Assembly: GCF_001619585.1 (NCBI RefSeq)
Contig: NZ_LQNT01000013.1
Coordinates: 62,001-126,000, forward strand
Direction: 5' to 3'
From: Bhargavaea cecembensis
Lineage (GTDB): Bacteria > Bacillota > Bacilli > Bacillales_A > Planococcaceae
Length of the DNA stretch: 64,000 bases
Positions 1 to 8,241 of this stretch are shown in pieces. The notes under the pieces are model-generated. The model saw only the letters and a program-made list of their open reading frames with translations. It searched no databases and had not been told where the DNA came from. Both the position numbers and the translations under genes were made by a program. Within the stretch, counting starts at the first letter, position 1. Every line of letters starts with the position of its first letter.

Positions 1-54
1 GCCGTGCTTGTGATCTCGGAAGTCACACTCCGGATGTCGGGGAAGAAATCATAA
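1..54 (+). CDS. 3' end of an unidentified gene (partial)
   Basis: The frame starting at base 1 stays open for 17 codons, ends at a TAA at 52-54, and is followed at once by a strong terminator. That is what the tail of a plus-strand gene entering from the left would look like. The visible tail reads AVLVISEVTLRMSGKKS. Too little is present to assign a family. Confidence 0.5.
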   Translation, partial: AVLVISEVTLRMSGKKS

Positions 55-55
55 G

Positions 56-92
56 AAAAACTGGCTTCGCAATTGCGCGAAGCCAGTTTTTA
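56..92. terminator. Bidirectional rho-independent terminator
   Basis: A 10-bp GC-rich stem (CTGGCTTCGC / GCGAAGCCAG) is flanked by an A-run on the left and a T-run on the right. It can therefore end both the plus-strand gene entering the window and the minus-strand hydrolase gene. Confidence 0.85.
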
Positions 93-155
93 TGTGGATC
101 AATGCGGTACGTCAACGTTTTAATGAAGATCATCAACGTTTTAAGCTGAATCCGC

Positions 156-1208
156 TCAGTTCCGCAGCTTGTCCATGTTTGCAAACCCGATCTCCGTGTC
201 GACATGTCCCGTGATCGTTGACCGATCGTCATCTTCGCCGCGGAGCCAGGCATCAAAGTCGAATTCGACCGGATCCGTGTCCCCTCCGAGTGCGAACCAG
301 GCGGTGAGCGTCTGCGGGAAGTAGGCGGAGGTGTGGATCGTACCTGCCCAGCTCCTGTAATTGTCGGCAAAGACGCCTTTGTCGGTGTCATTCAGGAGCC
401 GCCATGCCTGCTGGGCATCTGACAGGGCTTCCGGCCGCTCTTTCATGGCGTCCATCCGTTCGATGGAGTCTTTCAGGTAACGGCGGTTTTCTTCAGTCTG
501 CTGCTCGAAATGGTTTGTGCAATATGAGGAGTCGCGCACGATCACACCACGCGGTCCCGCCTCGACTAGTGCACGGTTGCCGGTTTTGTCGAGCAGGTTG
601 TAGCTGAACGAGCCGCGGTGGGGGAGGTCCTTAAGAAATTGGACGGCTTCCTCCACATCTGCGCATGTCTCCAGGATGAGCCTGCCGACCATCCAGCAGA
701 CAAATCCGTCGCCCGGCCGCTTGCGGTTCGTGAAGTTGTAGCCCATCGCCAGACCTTTCTCGTTCAGGCCGTCCATCCGTCCGGTGATCCGCTGTGCGGG
801 GCCGATGATGGCGTAGCCCCCGTCGTCGGGCTGGAAAACGGTATAAAGCCCTTCGTAGGTGTTCGGGTGGAAGTCATAGTTCCGTACGATGAAGTCACTG
901 CCTGTCAGGACCGAGCAGCCTGCGCGGATAGTTTCTGTCCGGTAGCCCCCGAAATCCCGGAGAATCTCCTCCATCGGCAGGTCGAGCGCATCGCGCATGC
1001 CGTTCAGCTCTTCCCACAGCTGAGGGGCGAACCGGCCGAAGACGGCTTCCGCTTCGGCAACATCGATGCGGAAACGGGGCTTCATCGTCCGCCACTTGGT
1101 CCTGCGGTTATGGAGCGTCAGGGAGTCGCACAGCCGCTCTCCCTGCAGGCGGCCGAAGTCATAATGCGAGCCGCGGAACTGGACCACGTCGCTGTAGATC
1201 TCTCTCAT
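156..1208 (-). CDS. C45-family autoproteolytic acyltransferase/linear amide hydrolase
   Basis: The 350-residue protein looks like an Ntn-hydrolase of the C45 / choloylglycine-hydrolase-like group. These enzymes cleave a Gly-Cys bond in their precursor and use the freed Cys to hydrolyse or transfer linear amides such as N-acyl amino acids. The candidate nucleophile is Cys98 in RAGCSVLTG, followed by VRNYDFHP (about 109-116) and the family-typical NEKGLAMGYNF segment. There is no signal peptide, so it is probably cytoplasmic. An AAAGGATG ribosome site precedes the ATG. It is monocistronic with its own terminator. The substrate cannot be read from the sequence. Confidence 0.75.
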   Translation of the reverse strand: MREIYSDVVQFRGSHYDFGRLQGERLCDSLTLHNRRTKWRTMKPRFRIDVAEAEAVFGRFAPQLWEELNGMRDALDLPMEEILRDFGGYRTETIRAGCSVLTGSDFIVRNYDFHPNTYEGLYTVFQPDDGGYAIIGPAQRITGRMDGLNEKGLAMGYNFTNRKRPGDGFVCWMVGRLILETCADVEEAVQFLKDLPHRGSFSYNLLDKTGNRALVEAGPRGVIVRDSSYCTNHFEQQTEENRRYLKDSIERMDAMKERPEALSDAQQAWRLLNDTDKGVFADNYRSWAGTIHTSAYFPQTLTAWFALGGDTDPVEFDFDAWLRGEDDDRSTITGHVDTEIGFANMDKLRN

Positions 1209-1286
1209 CTGATTCCATCCTTTACAACAGTCATCTTTTCATCTTGACGTAACCCGGCGCAATCGGTCAAGGGAGGAAGGCAAACT

Positions 1287-1322
1287 GAAAAACACCCGGC
1301 TCCCTGAATAGGGTCCGGGTGA
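1287..1322 (-). terminator. Terminator of the GNAT gene
   Basis: Read on the minus strand, a stem pairing CACCCGG with CCGGGTG arms is followed by a T-run. It lies just past the stop of the acetyltransferase gene. Confidence 0.8.
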
Positions 1323-1332
1323 ACCATTCCAC

Positions 1333-1932
1333 TTAAATTTCGGCCTCGTAAATCCGCACCTCATGGAGCCGGTAACAAATCTTCGCCAGCTCTTCTTTTC
1401 GCTCAATGGGTGCTTCAAAGTTTAGGTTGCGTATGCCGTAAAGTTCGCCGCAATCTGATTGGTTAAGAAATTTTTTGAGTATGGGATCGCCGGGATTCCC
1501 TTTTAAGAAAGCATTTAAGTACGCTTCCTTGAAGACGAACCCTTTCTTAAGATACCACCGGGTAGCCTCCGGGTCATCTTGTGTCCATACTTCCACACGG
1601 TGTACATGGTTATCCTTCAACATCTCTTTTGCCATGTTCCACATTTTCGTTGCGAGCCCATGTTCCCTATACTCGGGCAACACACCCAAATGCCAAATGA
1701 CACCGCCGATGGAGCCCTCAAAATAGCAGACATCCCCTGGTTGTTCTTCATACTCACAGTCTAGAAAACCGACAACCTGGTCTTGATCGACGGCAACGAT
1801 TTGAATGACCGGGTTCTCGTACTCTTCGCGATAGTTTTGTACATCATCAAAGTAACTGCTATCCATGAAGGAAAGTACCCGGCAACGAACCCACGAAGTC
1901 CTATCTTCTTCCCGATATTCTCTAATTTCCAT
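1333..1932 (-). CDS. GNAT-family N-acetyltransferase
   Basis: This is a 199-residue single-domain acetyltransferase. The acetyl-CoA pyrophosphate loop is visible as GVLPEYREHGLATKM (about 102-116, an R-x-x-G-x-A type loop). The later YLKKGFVFKEAY segment is the usual beta-6/alpha-4 signature. An AGGAGG site lies eight bases before the ATG. The gene is clearly more AT-rich than its neighbours and stands alone with its own terminator, which suggests later acquisition. The acceptor substrate is unknown. The C-terminal ~50 residues extend beyond a minimal GNAT fold. Confidence 0.75.
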   Translation of the reverse strand: MEIREYREEDRTSWVRCRVLSFMDSSYFDDVQNYREEYENPVIQIVAVDQDQVVGFLDCEYEEQPGDVCYFEGSIGGVIWHLGVLPEYREHGLATKMWNMAKEMLKDNHVHRVEVWTQDDPEATRWYLKKGFVFKEAYLNAFLKGNPGDPILKKFLNQSDCGELYGIRNLNFEAPIERKEELAKICYRLHEVRIYEAEI

Positions 1933-1992
1933 GTAAGACCTCCTAAATAGGTGAGGGCACTGATAAATTGCAGCAAGCTGATTACACTACGG

Positions 1993-2072
1993 GCATTCGA
2001 TCCTGGAGCCTCATCGGATTGCTTCCTGCGGGGGTCTCGACTGGCCCGCTGTTCCCGTAGGAATCCCGTGCC
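1993..2072. repeat. Degenerate copy of a widespread Bacillales intergenic repeat
   Basis: The stretch contains GCTTCCTGCGGGGGTCTCG followed by the partly complementary CCCGTAGGAATCCC. It strongly recalls, from memory, the GC-rich CCTGCGGGAA...GAGACCCCGCAGGAAG intergenic repeat found in many copies in Bacillus-type genomes. Its arms can pair into a long imperfect hairpin. It lies in the 308-bp gap between the GNAT and M20 genes, where I see no gene. Confidence 0.55.
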
Positions 2073-2202
2073 AGCTGCATGGGGTTTTTCAGTGGCCTTA
2101 AATTTGATGGAGGCTATTTTACGGTACGACCTCCCCGCACCATGAATGAAGAACCTTTTTCAGTTAATTTCAAAGTGACCACCCCTTTCGAGTTTCAAAA
2201 AC

Positions 2203-2232
2203 ACCCGGAGTCCCAAAAGGGTCCGGGTGCAT
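2203..2232 (-). terminator. Terminator of the M20 amidohydrolase gene
   Basis: On the minus strand CACCCGGACCC pairs imperfectly with GGGACTCCGGGTG, followed by a T-run. It lies just beyond the stop at 2241 and resembles the terminator of the adjacent GNAT gene. Confidence 0.8.
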
Positions 2233-2240
2233 CTGACATA

Positions 2241-3437
2241 TTATTTTTCGACCTGATAGCCCGTTGCAGCTGCGCCAAGAATCTTCGCTGCCTGAAGCAT
2301 CGCGCGCTCATCAAAGTCGAAGCGCGGGTGGTGGTGCGGGTATGGCTCTTCCGGAGCGGCGCCGGTGAAGAAGAAGGTTCCCGGCACGTTCTCCAGATAG
2401 TAGGCGAAGTCTTCGCCGCCCATCTGAGGCGCGCCTTCGACAGCTTTCACGCCTTCGAGTCCCTCGATCGTCTTCACGAGGAAGTCTGTCTCGGCCGCAT
2501 GGTTGACGACCGCCGGATAACCGCGGAAGTATTTGCAGTCGATTTCGCTGTCCGTCGAGATCGCGGTTCCTTTGACGACACGGGCGATTTCGTTTTCCAT
2601 GAGGTCACGGATTTCCGGCTGGAACGTACGTACTGTACCTTTGAGCTCAGCGGAGTCAGCGATGACGTTGAACGCGTTCTCCGCGACAAACGAGCCAACC
2701 GACAGTACGGCCGATTCGATCGGATCAACGCGGCGGGAGACGAGCTGCTGGAGGTTCTGCACCAGCTGGGAGCCGATTACGACGGCGTCTTTTGTCTGAT
2801 GCGGGTTCGCGCCATGTCCGCCACGGCCCTGTACCTTGATCTCGAACCGGTCGGCTGCCGCCATGACCGGTCCGGTACGGTATTCGACTGTACCGTATGG
2901 AGTGAGTGACCAGAGATGTGTGCCGAAGATGGCATCGACACCTTCCAGGCAGCCGTCCTCGATCATCGCAATGGCGCCGCCCGGGGCGAACTCTTCCGCG
3001 TGCTGGTGGATCATCACGTATTCACCGGTCAGCTCATCGCGCAGTTCATGGAGCGCTTTGGCGAGTGTCAGAAGCGTTGCCGTGTGGCCGTCGTGTCCGC
3101 AAGCGTGCATGACGCCGTCAACCGTCGACTTATACTCGACGTCTTTCTGGTCCTGGATCGGCAGGGCGTCAAAGTCGGCACGAAGCGCGACCGTCTTGCC
3201 CGGTTTTGCACCCTTGATGCGGGCGACGACGCCATTGCCGCCGACATTCGCGCGGAAACCCACGCCAAGCTCTGTATAGAAATCCTGGATATATTGGGCG
3301 GTCTTGTATTCTTTAAATGAAAGCTCCGGATGCATATGCAGGTAACGGCGGATGCTGATCATGTCTTCGTTCGAAGCTTCCAGTTTCGAGAAGAGGCGTT
3401 CCTGCAGATTCTCGGTGCTCACTGTCTGTTCGGTCAT
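2241..3437 (-). CDS. M20 family amidohydrolase (N-acyl amino acid / hippurate hydrolase-like)
   Basis: The 398-residue protein matches the M20D metallo-amidohydrolase group (HipO, AmaA, IAA-amino acid hydrolases), which removes acyl groups from amino acids or cysteine conjugates. Visible signatures are the metal-site segment MHACGHDGHTATLL (about 109-122), the HQHAEEFAPGG segment with the catalytic Glu pair, and the C-terminal MGGEDFAYYL. The lid domain lies roughly at residues 195-310. It is a cytoplasmic, single-gene unit with its own terminator. The start has a GGAGGG site upstream (AAAG...GGAGGGATTTCT ATG). The exact acyl substrate is not deducible. Confidence 0.85.
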   Translation of the reverse strand: MTEQTVSTENLQERLFSKLEASNEDMISIRRYLHMHPELSFKEYKTAQYIQDFYTELGVGFRANVGGNGVVARIKGAKPGKTVALRADFDALPIQDQKDVEYKSTVDGVMHACGHDGHTATLLTLAKALHELRDELTGEYVMIHQHAEEFAPGGAIAMIEDGCLEGVDAIFGTHLWSLTPYGTVEYRTGPVMAAADRFEIKVQGRGGHGANPHQTKDAVVIGSQLVQNLQQLVSRRVDPIESAVLSVGSFVAENAFNVIADSAELKGTVRTFQPEIRDLMENEIARVVKGTAISTDSEIDCKYFRGYPAVVNHAAETDFLVKTIEGLEGVKAVEGAPQMGGEDFAYYLENVPGTFFFTGAAPEEPYPHHHPRFDFDERAMLQAAKILGAAATGYQVEK

Positions 3438-3585
3438 AGAAATCCCTCCGGAAAGCGAAATAATTAGAATGTTAGTTAATTATAGACCTGTTCCGGGAGA
3501 AGGGCAATAGCCCGAAACATTACAAAATATGTGAATGTCAGGAGAAGCATAGATACTCACATACCTGTGTTTGTTCATCCAAAAA

Positions 3586-3673
3586 GTTCGCGTACGAAAT
3601 CGGAGCGGTTTGCGTATGAAAAATACTGCTCCCCCAGGATTCAGATACAAATCAAGGAAGTTTACGCACGAAA
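3586..3673 (-). repeat. Degenerate 22-nt-period array beyond the hmoB terminator
   Basis: Four copies of a 14-nt core (minus-strand consensus TTTCRTRCGYRAAC; one copy is poor) begin at plus-strand positions 3586, 3608, 3638 and 3660. The spacings are 22, 30 and 22 nt. The array begins in the T-run of the hmoB terminator and runs on into the gene-free interval, as in three other arrays of this window. It is the least regular of the four. Confidence 0.45.
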
Positions 3674-3696
3674 AAAACGGCGCCGTGGCGCCGTTC
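3671..3696 (-). terminator. hmoB terminator
   Basis: A 9-bp perfect stem (AACGGCGCC / GGCGCCGTT) is followed on the minus strand by seven T residues, 12 bases past the hmoB stop codon. Confidence 0.9.
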
Positions 3697-3707
3697 AAGC
3701 AGCCGGC

Positions 3708-4229
3708 TCAGATCTTCTCGTCTTCCGGCTTTTCTGTTTCGTATTCGGTAATGTAGGAGGCCGCGCTGAAAATGTGCTGCGTTTTCTCTGCCGGCGGTGT
3801 TTGTTCCTTCCGGTCATGCGCGCTCTTGAAAGCCTGCGAGCCTTTCCACAGTTCGTAGTGGTCCTTCGACTCCCAGGCGGTCACGACGCGGTACGTATCA
3901 TCCTTAATCGGACGGAGAAGCCTAAAGGTGAGGAAGCCCGGCTGGCCGTCGACCATATTCGCGCGGTTCTGGAAGCGGTGCTCGAAGATCGGCCGTCCTT
4001 CGTCAGTAACCGGAATGTTGTTCACGATGTAATAGCCGTGCTTGGCGAGCGGTCCGCTTGCGCCGATCACCTCATAGCGCTTGGGCGTCTGGAAAACGGT
4101 CTTGCCCTCTGTCTCGTGCAGGAGAAGCGAGTTCCCTGCACCGTGGAGCAGCACCATGTCTTCCCCACTGTGTTTTTCTCTGACTTTCTCCATGAATTCC
4201 GGCGTGCCGGATGTGGTGTATAAGTTCAT
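3708..4229 (-). CDS. hmoB: Haem-degrading monooxygenase HmoB-like
   Basis: This 173-residue protein has a C-terminal antibiotic-biosynthesis-monooxygenase (ABM) domain at about 70-160. The segment VTAWESKDHYELWKGSQAFKSAH carries the W-x-S-x-x-F-x-x-x-H signature of Bacillus haem monooxygenases, which open the haem ring and release iron. I place the start at 4229 (MNLYTTSG) because GGGAGGT sits seven bases upstream; an upstream ATG at 4253 lacks a site. The gene is divergent from hemE-hemH. In B. subtilis the homologue yhgC lies beside hemEHY, so haem synthesis and breakdown genes adjoin here too. Confidence 0.85.
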   Translation of the reverse strand: MNLYTTSGTPEFMEKVREKHSGEDMVLLHGAGNSLLLHETEGKTVFQTPKRYEVIGASGPLAKHGYYIVNNIPVTDEGRPIFEHRFQNRANMVDGQPGFLTFRLLRPIKDDTYRVVTAWESKDHYELWKGSQAFKSAHDRKEQTPPAEKTQHIFSAASYITEYETEKPEDEKI

Positions 4230-4353
4230 TTGACATACCTCCCGTATCTGCATGTACTTGCCTTAATTTTCCCATAGCCGGGCCTGATAAAACAAGTGTG
4301 ACCAAACCTTGACGGAATGTGTGTCAGAACCTTGTCCGGAAAGGTTAAATTCT

Positions 4354-4382
4354 ATGACATTTGCCGGGGCAATCTATACAAT
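4354..4382 (+). promoter_or_regulatory. Candidate SigA promoter of hemE-hemH
   Basis: ATGACA (4354-4359), a 17-bp spacer and TACAAT (4377-4382) lie 60 bp before the hemE start. No Fur-type or other operator was recognised in the shared hmoB-hemE interval. Confidence 0.5.
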
Positions 4383-4441
4383 AAATAATGGACAGCCTAT
4401 AGTTAAAACGGAATGATTACGAAGAAAGTAGGAATCATCAC

Positions 4442-5482
4442 ATGACCAAGTTTAACGACACGCTGCTTCGCGCAGCTCGCGGGGAAAAGACGGAACACAC
4501 GCCGGTCTGGTATATGCGCCAGGCGGGACGTTCCCAGCCGGAGTACCGGAAGCTGAAGGAGAAGTACTCGCTGGAGGAAATCACTCACCAGCCGGAGCTT
4601 TGTGCCTATGTGACAAAGCTCCCGGTCGACCAATACAACGTCGATGGGGCGATCCTCTACAAGGATATCGTCACGCCGCTTGCAGGCATCGGGGTGGATG
4701 TAAAGATCAAGTCCGGCGTCGGACCGGTGATCTCCAACCCGATCCGTTCGCGTGCGGACATCGACCGCCTCGGCGAGTTCCATGCAGAAGAACAGGTGCC
4801 GTACGTACTTGATACCATCAAAATCCTGACACAGGAACAGCTCAATGTACCCCTGATCGGCTTCGCGGGTGCACCGTTCACCCTGGCCAGCTACATGATT
4901 GAAGGCGGCCCGTCGCGCAGCTACAACCTCACAAAATCGTTCATGGTGTCGGAGCCGGAAGCCTGGCAGGCACTTATGGACAAGCTCGGTGACATGACCA
5001 TTGCTTATCTGAAGGCGCAGATCGCGGCAGGCGCGAAAATCGTTCAGGTATTCGACTCGTGGGTCGGTGCACTTCATGTTGCGGACTACAGGAAGTTCAT
5101 CAAGCCGACCATGACTCGGATCGTCTCCGAAGTGAAGAAGACGGGTGTGCCGGTCATTACATTTGGTGTAGGGGCAAGCCACCTCGTCAACGAATGGCAT
5201 GACCTTCCTGTTGATGTCGTCGGACTCGACTGGCGTATGCAGATCCGCGAAGCGGAAGAGCGCGGTGTAACGAAGCCGGTCCAAGGCAACCTTGACCCGA
5301 CGCTTCTCATCGCGGATTGGAACGTCATTGAAGAACGTGCAAAGGACATCATCGAACAGGGCGTCGAGCACGGCGCACATATCTTCAACCTCGGCCACGG
5401 CGTCTTCCCGGAAGTCCAGCCGGCGACATTGAAAAAACTGACAGAGTTCGTCCATACGTACTCCGCACAACTGAGGAAGTAA
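4442..5482 (+). CDS. hemE: Uroporphyrinogen decarboxylase
   Basis: HemE removes four carboxyl groups from uroporphyrinogen III to give coproporphyrinogen III in the cytoplasm. The 346-residue protein carries the N-terminal signature [16 protein letters not shown] (21-36), whose arginines bind substrate. It also has [10 protein letters not shown] with the catalytic Asp75, [11 protein letters not shown] and the C-terminal GNLDPTLL. Length and motifs are standard. It is the first gene of a hemE-hemH unit, with hemH 30 bases downstream of its stop. Confidence 0.97.
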   Translation: MTKFNDTLLRAARGEKTEHTPVWYMRQAGRSQPEYRKLKEKYSLEEITHQPELCAYVTKLPVDQYNVDGAILYKDIVTPLAGIGVDVKIKSGVGPVISNPIRSRADIDRLGEFHAEEQVPYVLDTIKILTQEQLNVPLIGFAGAPFTLASYMIEGGPSRSYNLTKSFMVSEPEAWQALMDKLGDMTIAYLKAQIAAGAKIVQVFDSWVGALHVADYRKFIKPTMTRIVSEVKKTGVPVITFGVGASHLVNEWHDLPVDVVGLDWRMQIREAEERGVTKPVQGNLDPTLLIADWNVIEERAKDIIEQGVEHGAHIFNLGHGVFPEVQPATLKKLTEFVHTYSAQLRK

Positions 5483-5512
5483 CCTAAACCCTTTAATCGG
5501 AAGGTGAAACAA

Positions 5513-6442
5513 ATGGCGAAAAAGACGATGGGCCTGCTCGTCATGGCCTATGGAACCCCTTATAAAGAAGAAGACATCGAACCGTATTACACGCATATCC
5601 GCCGCGGACGCCCGCCAGCTCCCGAGCAGCTTCAGGACCTGAAGGACCGTTATGAGGCAATCGGCGGAATCTCCCCGCTGGCCAAAACGACCGACGAACA
5701 GGCGGAAGCGCTCGGCAAGCGGCTCAACGAAGTGCAGGATGACATCGAGTTCAAGGTATACGTCGGCCTGAAGCACATCCATCCGTTCATCGAGGACACG
5801 GTGGAGAAGATGCATCAGGATGGAATCACCGAAGCGGTCACGATTGTTCTTGCGCCGCATTACTCGTCATTTTCCGTCGAGTCATACAACAAGCGCGCTA
5901 AGGAAAAGGCGGCTGAGCTCGGCGATATGCAGATCCGTTCGGTCAAGGACTTCTACCGCCAGCCGAAGTTCATCCAGTACTGGGAAGAAAAGATCCGCGA
6001 AGCCTACGACTCGATGCCGGCAGACGAACGCGAAAACGCATGCCTCGTCGTCTCCGCGCACTCCCTTCCTGAAAAGATCAAAGAGCACGGCGACCCGTAT
6101 CCGGATCAGCTGGATGAAACGGCCAAGCTCGTAGCGGAAGCGGCAGATGTAAAGACTTACGCGGTCGGCTGGCAGTCCGAAGGCAATACGCCGGATCCAT
6201 GGCTCGGTCCGGATGTCCAGGACCTGACACGCGACCTCCACAAGGAACATGGCTACAAGGCGTTCGTTTACACTCCGCTCGGATTCGTAGCGGAGCACCT
6301 CGAAGTGCTTTACGACAACGACTATGAGTGCAAAGTGGTCTGTGATGAAGTCGGCGCTTCCTACTACCGTCCGGAAATGCCGAAAACCCATCCGTTGTTC
6401 GTAGATGCGATGGCAGATGCGGTCATGGACGTACTGAAATAA
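5513..6442 (+). CDS. hemH: Coproporphyrin III ferrochelatase
   Basis: HemH (CpfC) inserts ferrous iron into coproporphyrin III in the Gram-positive haem pathway. Starting at the ATG at 5513, preceded by GGAAGGTG, gives 309 residues. That start puts the catalytic His183 (SAHSLPEK) and Glu264 (GFVAEHLEV) at the same numbers as I recall for the B. subtilis enzyme, which argues against the upstream ATG at 5504. In B. subtilis hemY follows hemH. Here a terminator and a nucleoside deaminase follow, so the coproporphyrinogen oxidase must be encoded elsewhere. Confidence 0.96.
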   Translation: MAKKTMGLLVMAYGTPYKEEDIEPYYTHIRRGRPPAPEQLQDLKDRYEAIGGISPLAKTTDEQAEALGKRLNEVQDDIEFKVYVGLKHIHPFIEDTVEKMHQDGITEAVTIVLAPHYSSFSVESYNKRAKEKAAELGDMQIRSVKDFYRQPKFIQYWEEKIREAYDSMPADERENACLVVSAHSLPEKIKEHGDPYPDQLDETAKLVAEAADVKTYAVGWQSEGNTPDPWLGPDVQDLTRDLHKEHGYKAFVYTPLGFVAEHLEVLYDNDYECKVVCDEVGASYYRPEMPKTHPLFVDAMADAVMDVLK

Positions 6443-6452
6443 GAAATGAACG

Positions 6453-6486
6453 GATCGGGGACGGCTCAGTGCCGTTCCCGATTTTT
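6453..6486 (+). terminator. hemE-hemH terminator
   Basis: ATCGGGGACGGC pairs with GCCGTTCCCGAT around a short loop, followed by TTTTT, 10 bases after the hemH stop. Confidence 0.9.
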
Positions 6487-6546
6487 CTTGGTCCAAAGAC
6501 TCTTTCTCTATTAAGATGGTCATGACATAGATAGGAGGAGATCGAG

Positions 6547-7032
6547 ATGATTACGGATACGGATCTGAAGCATTTGCGGCGTTGCGTCGAATTGGCTAAA
6601 ACAGCACTGGAAAAAGGGGACGAGCCGTTCGGTTCGGTCCTTGTCTCAGAAGACGGGGAAGTGCTTGCCGAAGACCATAACCACGTGGCAGGGGGTGACC
6701 ATACCCAGCATCCGGAATTCGCGCTGGCCAGATGGGCGGCAGAGAACCTGTCTCCTGAAGAGAGAAGCGGAGCGACCGTCTACACCTCCGGCGAGCACTG
6801 CCCGATGTGCGCCGCGGCACATGGCTGGGTTGGCTTGGGCCGGATCGTCTATGCGTCTTCATCGGAACAGCTGGCCGAATGGCTCGGTGAGCTGGGCGTC
6901 GCACCATCACGTGTCCGGAACCTTGCGATCCACGAAGTGATTCGGGACGCCGAGGCAGACGGGCCTGTTCCTGAACTCGCGGAGCAGGTACGGGGGCTTC
7001 ATCGCCAGTTTCACAGTTCGTCGGCGAACTAA
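6547..7032 (+). CDS. Cytidine/guanine-type nucleoside deaminase
   Basis: This 161-residue protein belongs to the cytidine/deoxycytidylate deaminase fold, zinc enzymes that deaminate bases or nucleosides. The zinc site shows as HPE (His55, Glu57) in place of the common HAE, plus CPMC (Cys85, Cys88) in SGEHCPMCAAAHGW. Sequence context around these motifs resembles guanine-deaminase-like Bacillus proteins more than TadA, but the substrate is uncertain. The start has an AGGAGG site. It stands between the hem terminator and a small membrane-protein gene 49 bp downstream. Confidence 0.8.
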   Translation: MITDTDLKHLRRCVELAKTALEKGDEPFGSVLVSEDGEVLAEDHNHVAGGDHTQHPEFALARWAAENLSPEERSGATVYTSGEHCPMCAAAHGWVGLGRIVYASSSEQLAEWLGELGVAPSRVRNLAIHEVIRDAEADGPVPELAEQVRGLHRQFHSSSAN

Positions 7033-7081
7033 GTAGGGGGATCGGGTCATATCATGCATTGAGTAAAGGGGAGCTGGCGAA

Positions 7082-7357
7082 ATGGAGTCGTTGATGGGAT
7101 TGCTGTTGGGTACTTTGCAATTGTTTTATCCATTGATTGTGATGTCGGCAATTGCATTTGTCCTGGGGCTGATTTTGCGCTCATGGTTATGGATGCTGGC
7201 AAGCGCAGTCCTGATTTATCCGGATGCCTGGTATATCAGCGGCACTCCGGCCTTCCCCTGGGCGATTTATGTCCCGCTCATCCCGGTCTTTGTGGCATTA
7301 TGGCTATTTCTTCTGAACAAGCGCGACAAGAAGGCTTCCTGGAAAACTGGACCATAA
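7082..7357 (+). CDS. Small membrane protein, unknown
   Basis: This 91-residue protein is made mostly of hydrophobic segments: about 12-33, 37-52 and 58-78, ending in the basic tail LLNKRDKKASWKTGP. Such a pattern fits a three-helix inner-membrane protein with a cytoplasmic positive tail. An AAGGGGAG site precedes the ATG. It shares a bidirectional terminator with the convergent LytTR regulator. No family was recognised. Confidence 0.65.
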   Translation: MESLMGLLLGTLQLFYPLIVMSAIAFVLGLILRSWLWMLASAVLIYPDAWYISGTPAFPWAIYVPLIPVFVALWLFLLNKRDKKASWKTGP

Positions 7358-7359
7358 CA

Positions 7360-7394
7360 AACGCCGTTCCGGACACTACCGGAACGGCGTTTTT
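7360..7394. terminator. Bidirectional terminator
   Basis: A 13-bp perfect stem (AACGCCGTTCCGG / CCGGAACGGCGTT) with T-runs on both strands separates the small membrane gene from the convergent LytTR gene. Confidence 0.93.
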
Positions 7395-7399
7395 CCATT

Positions 7400-8053
7400 T
7401 TAGAATCCGAGAATCTTCCTGAGAGTGGGGGCATGGGTCTGGCTGACCGGGATTTCCGATCCGTCCGAGGTTGTGATGAGGAGTCCTGAGGTGAAATCGT
7501 CTTTGCGGATGCGGCTGATGAATTCCGTGTTGATGAGATAGGAGCGGTGCACCCGGAGGAAGGAGCCGGGCAGTTCCGCTTCCAGCTGTTTGAGTGTTCG
7601 GGAGGAGGCGAATTCTTCCCCGTCTGCATAGAACCAGGTTTTCTTGTCGGCGCTTTCGATGTGGGTGATGCGGCTGACGGATACAGGCACCCAGTCTTCG
7701 TCAGTTCGTCCGGTCAGGTATCGGATCGGCTCCGTCTTCTCTGTTTTTCGTTCTTCGGGCAGGAGGACGATGACAGCACCCGGCAGCGAATCGATTTCGA
7801 CCGGATAGCCGATTCCATAATAGGAAGCGTTCTGTTCTGGGAAGGACAGCCGTTCTTCGGCACGCCGGCCCGTCTCCAATACCTGGTGGGCAATGTCACC
7901 CGGGGTGATGGGATGTCCAGGGACCAGCGGGATGTCCAGGCCCCGCTGGTCCAGGTGAATGTATTGCCCGTCAGCCGCAACGGCAAGAGCCGCCTTTTCC
8001 GGAATCCACTCACAAGCAAACTGCGCCAACTGTTCTAACACACCGTTTTTCAT
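7400..8053 (-). CDS. LytTR-family transcriptional regulator, divergent from aceA
   Basis: The protein has an N-terminal sensor-like region of about 110 residues and a C-terminal LytTR DNA-binding domain (about 115-217). The LytTR part is recognisable from FLRVHRSYLINTEFI and the final PVSQTHAPTLRKILGF. The sensor part (VLEQLAQFACEWI ... GVIVLLPEE-like) resembles sugar-diacid-recognition/GAF-like domains, but I could not name it firmly. The start at 8053 is chosen because GGAGGAG lies five bases upstream. It has no receiver domain, so it is probably a one-component regulator. Its divergence from aceA suggests it controls the glyoxylate shunt. Confidence 0.75.
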   Translation of the reverse strand: MKNGVLEQLAQFACEWIPEKAALAVAADGQYIHLDQRGLDIPLVPGHPITPGDIAHQVLETGRRAEERLSFPEQNASYYGIGYPVEIDSLPGAVIVLLPEERKTEKTEPIRYLTGRTDEDWVPVSVSRITHIESADKKTWFYADGEEFASSRTLKQLEAELPGSFLRVHRSYLINTEFISRIRKDDFTSGLLITTSDGSEIPVSQTHAPTLRKILGF

Positions 8054-8140
8054 CTGATCTCCTCCATTCATCGGCGAACCGCCCATGTTCATCAAAGAAT
8101 TTCCCCCTTTAGTCAGAAAACCCAGACAAGAAAGATAGTT

Positions 8141-8211
8141 CTGTTATATAGTAAGTTACAACAAAGAACGCTGTTATGAAACAGTCTAAAAGAACTATTT
8201 TATAACAGCGT
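8141..8211. promoter_or_regulatory. Putative operator of the LytTR regulator / aceA
   Basis: The regulator-aceA interval contains three copies of a CTGTTAT half site. Two are in direct orientation at 8141 and 8171. The third is inverted at 8202-8208, where ACGCTGTTAT (8168-8177) and ATAACAGCGT (8202-8211) form a perfect 10-bp inverted repeat. The sites are spaced 30-31 bp apart, about three helical turns. This suggests cooperative binding, most likely by the adjacent LytTR protein. Confidence 0.5.
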
Positions 8212-8241
8212 AAATAAAACCCTCTGAAAGGTGTGTTTCGG

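Noticed and set aside
3480-3698. 72-codon minus-strand frame after hmoB
   Set aside because: It runs through the hmoB terminator and the 22-nt array, and has no start signal.
4403-5860. 485-codon minus-strand frame opposite hemE and hemH
   Set aside because: It spans two certain genes on the other strand and matches no family; composition is that of an antisense shadow.
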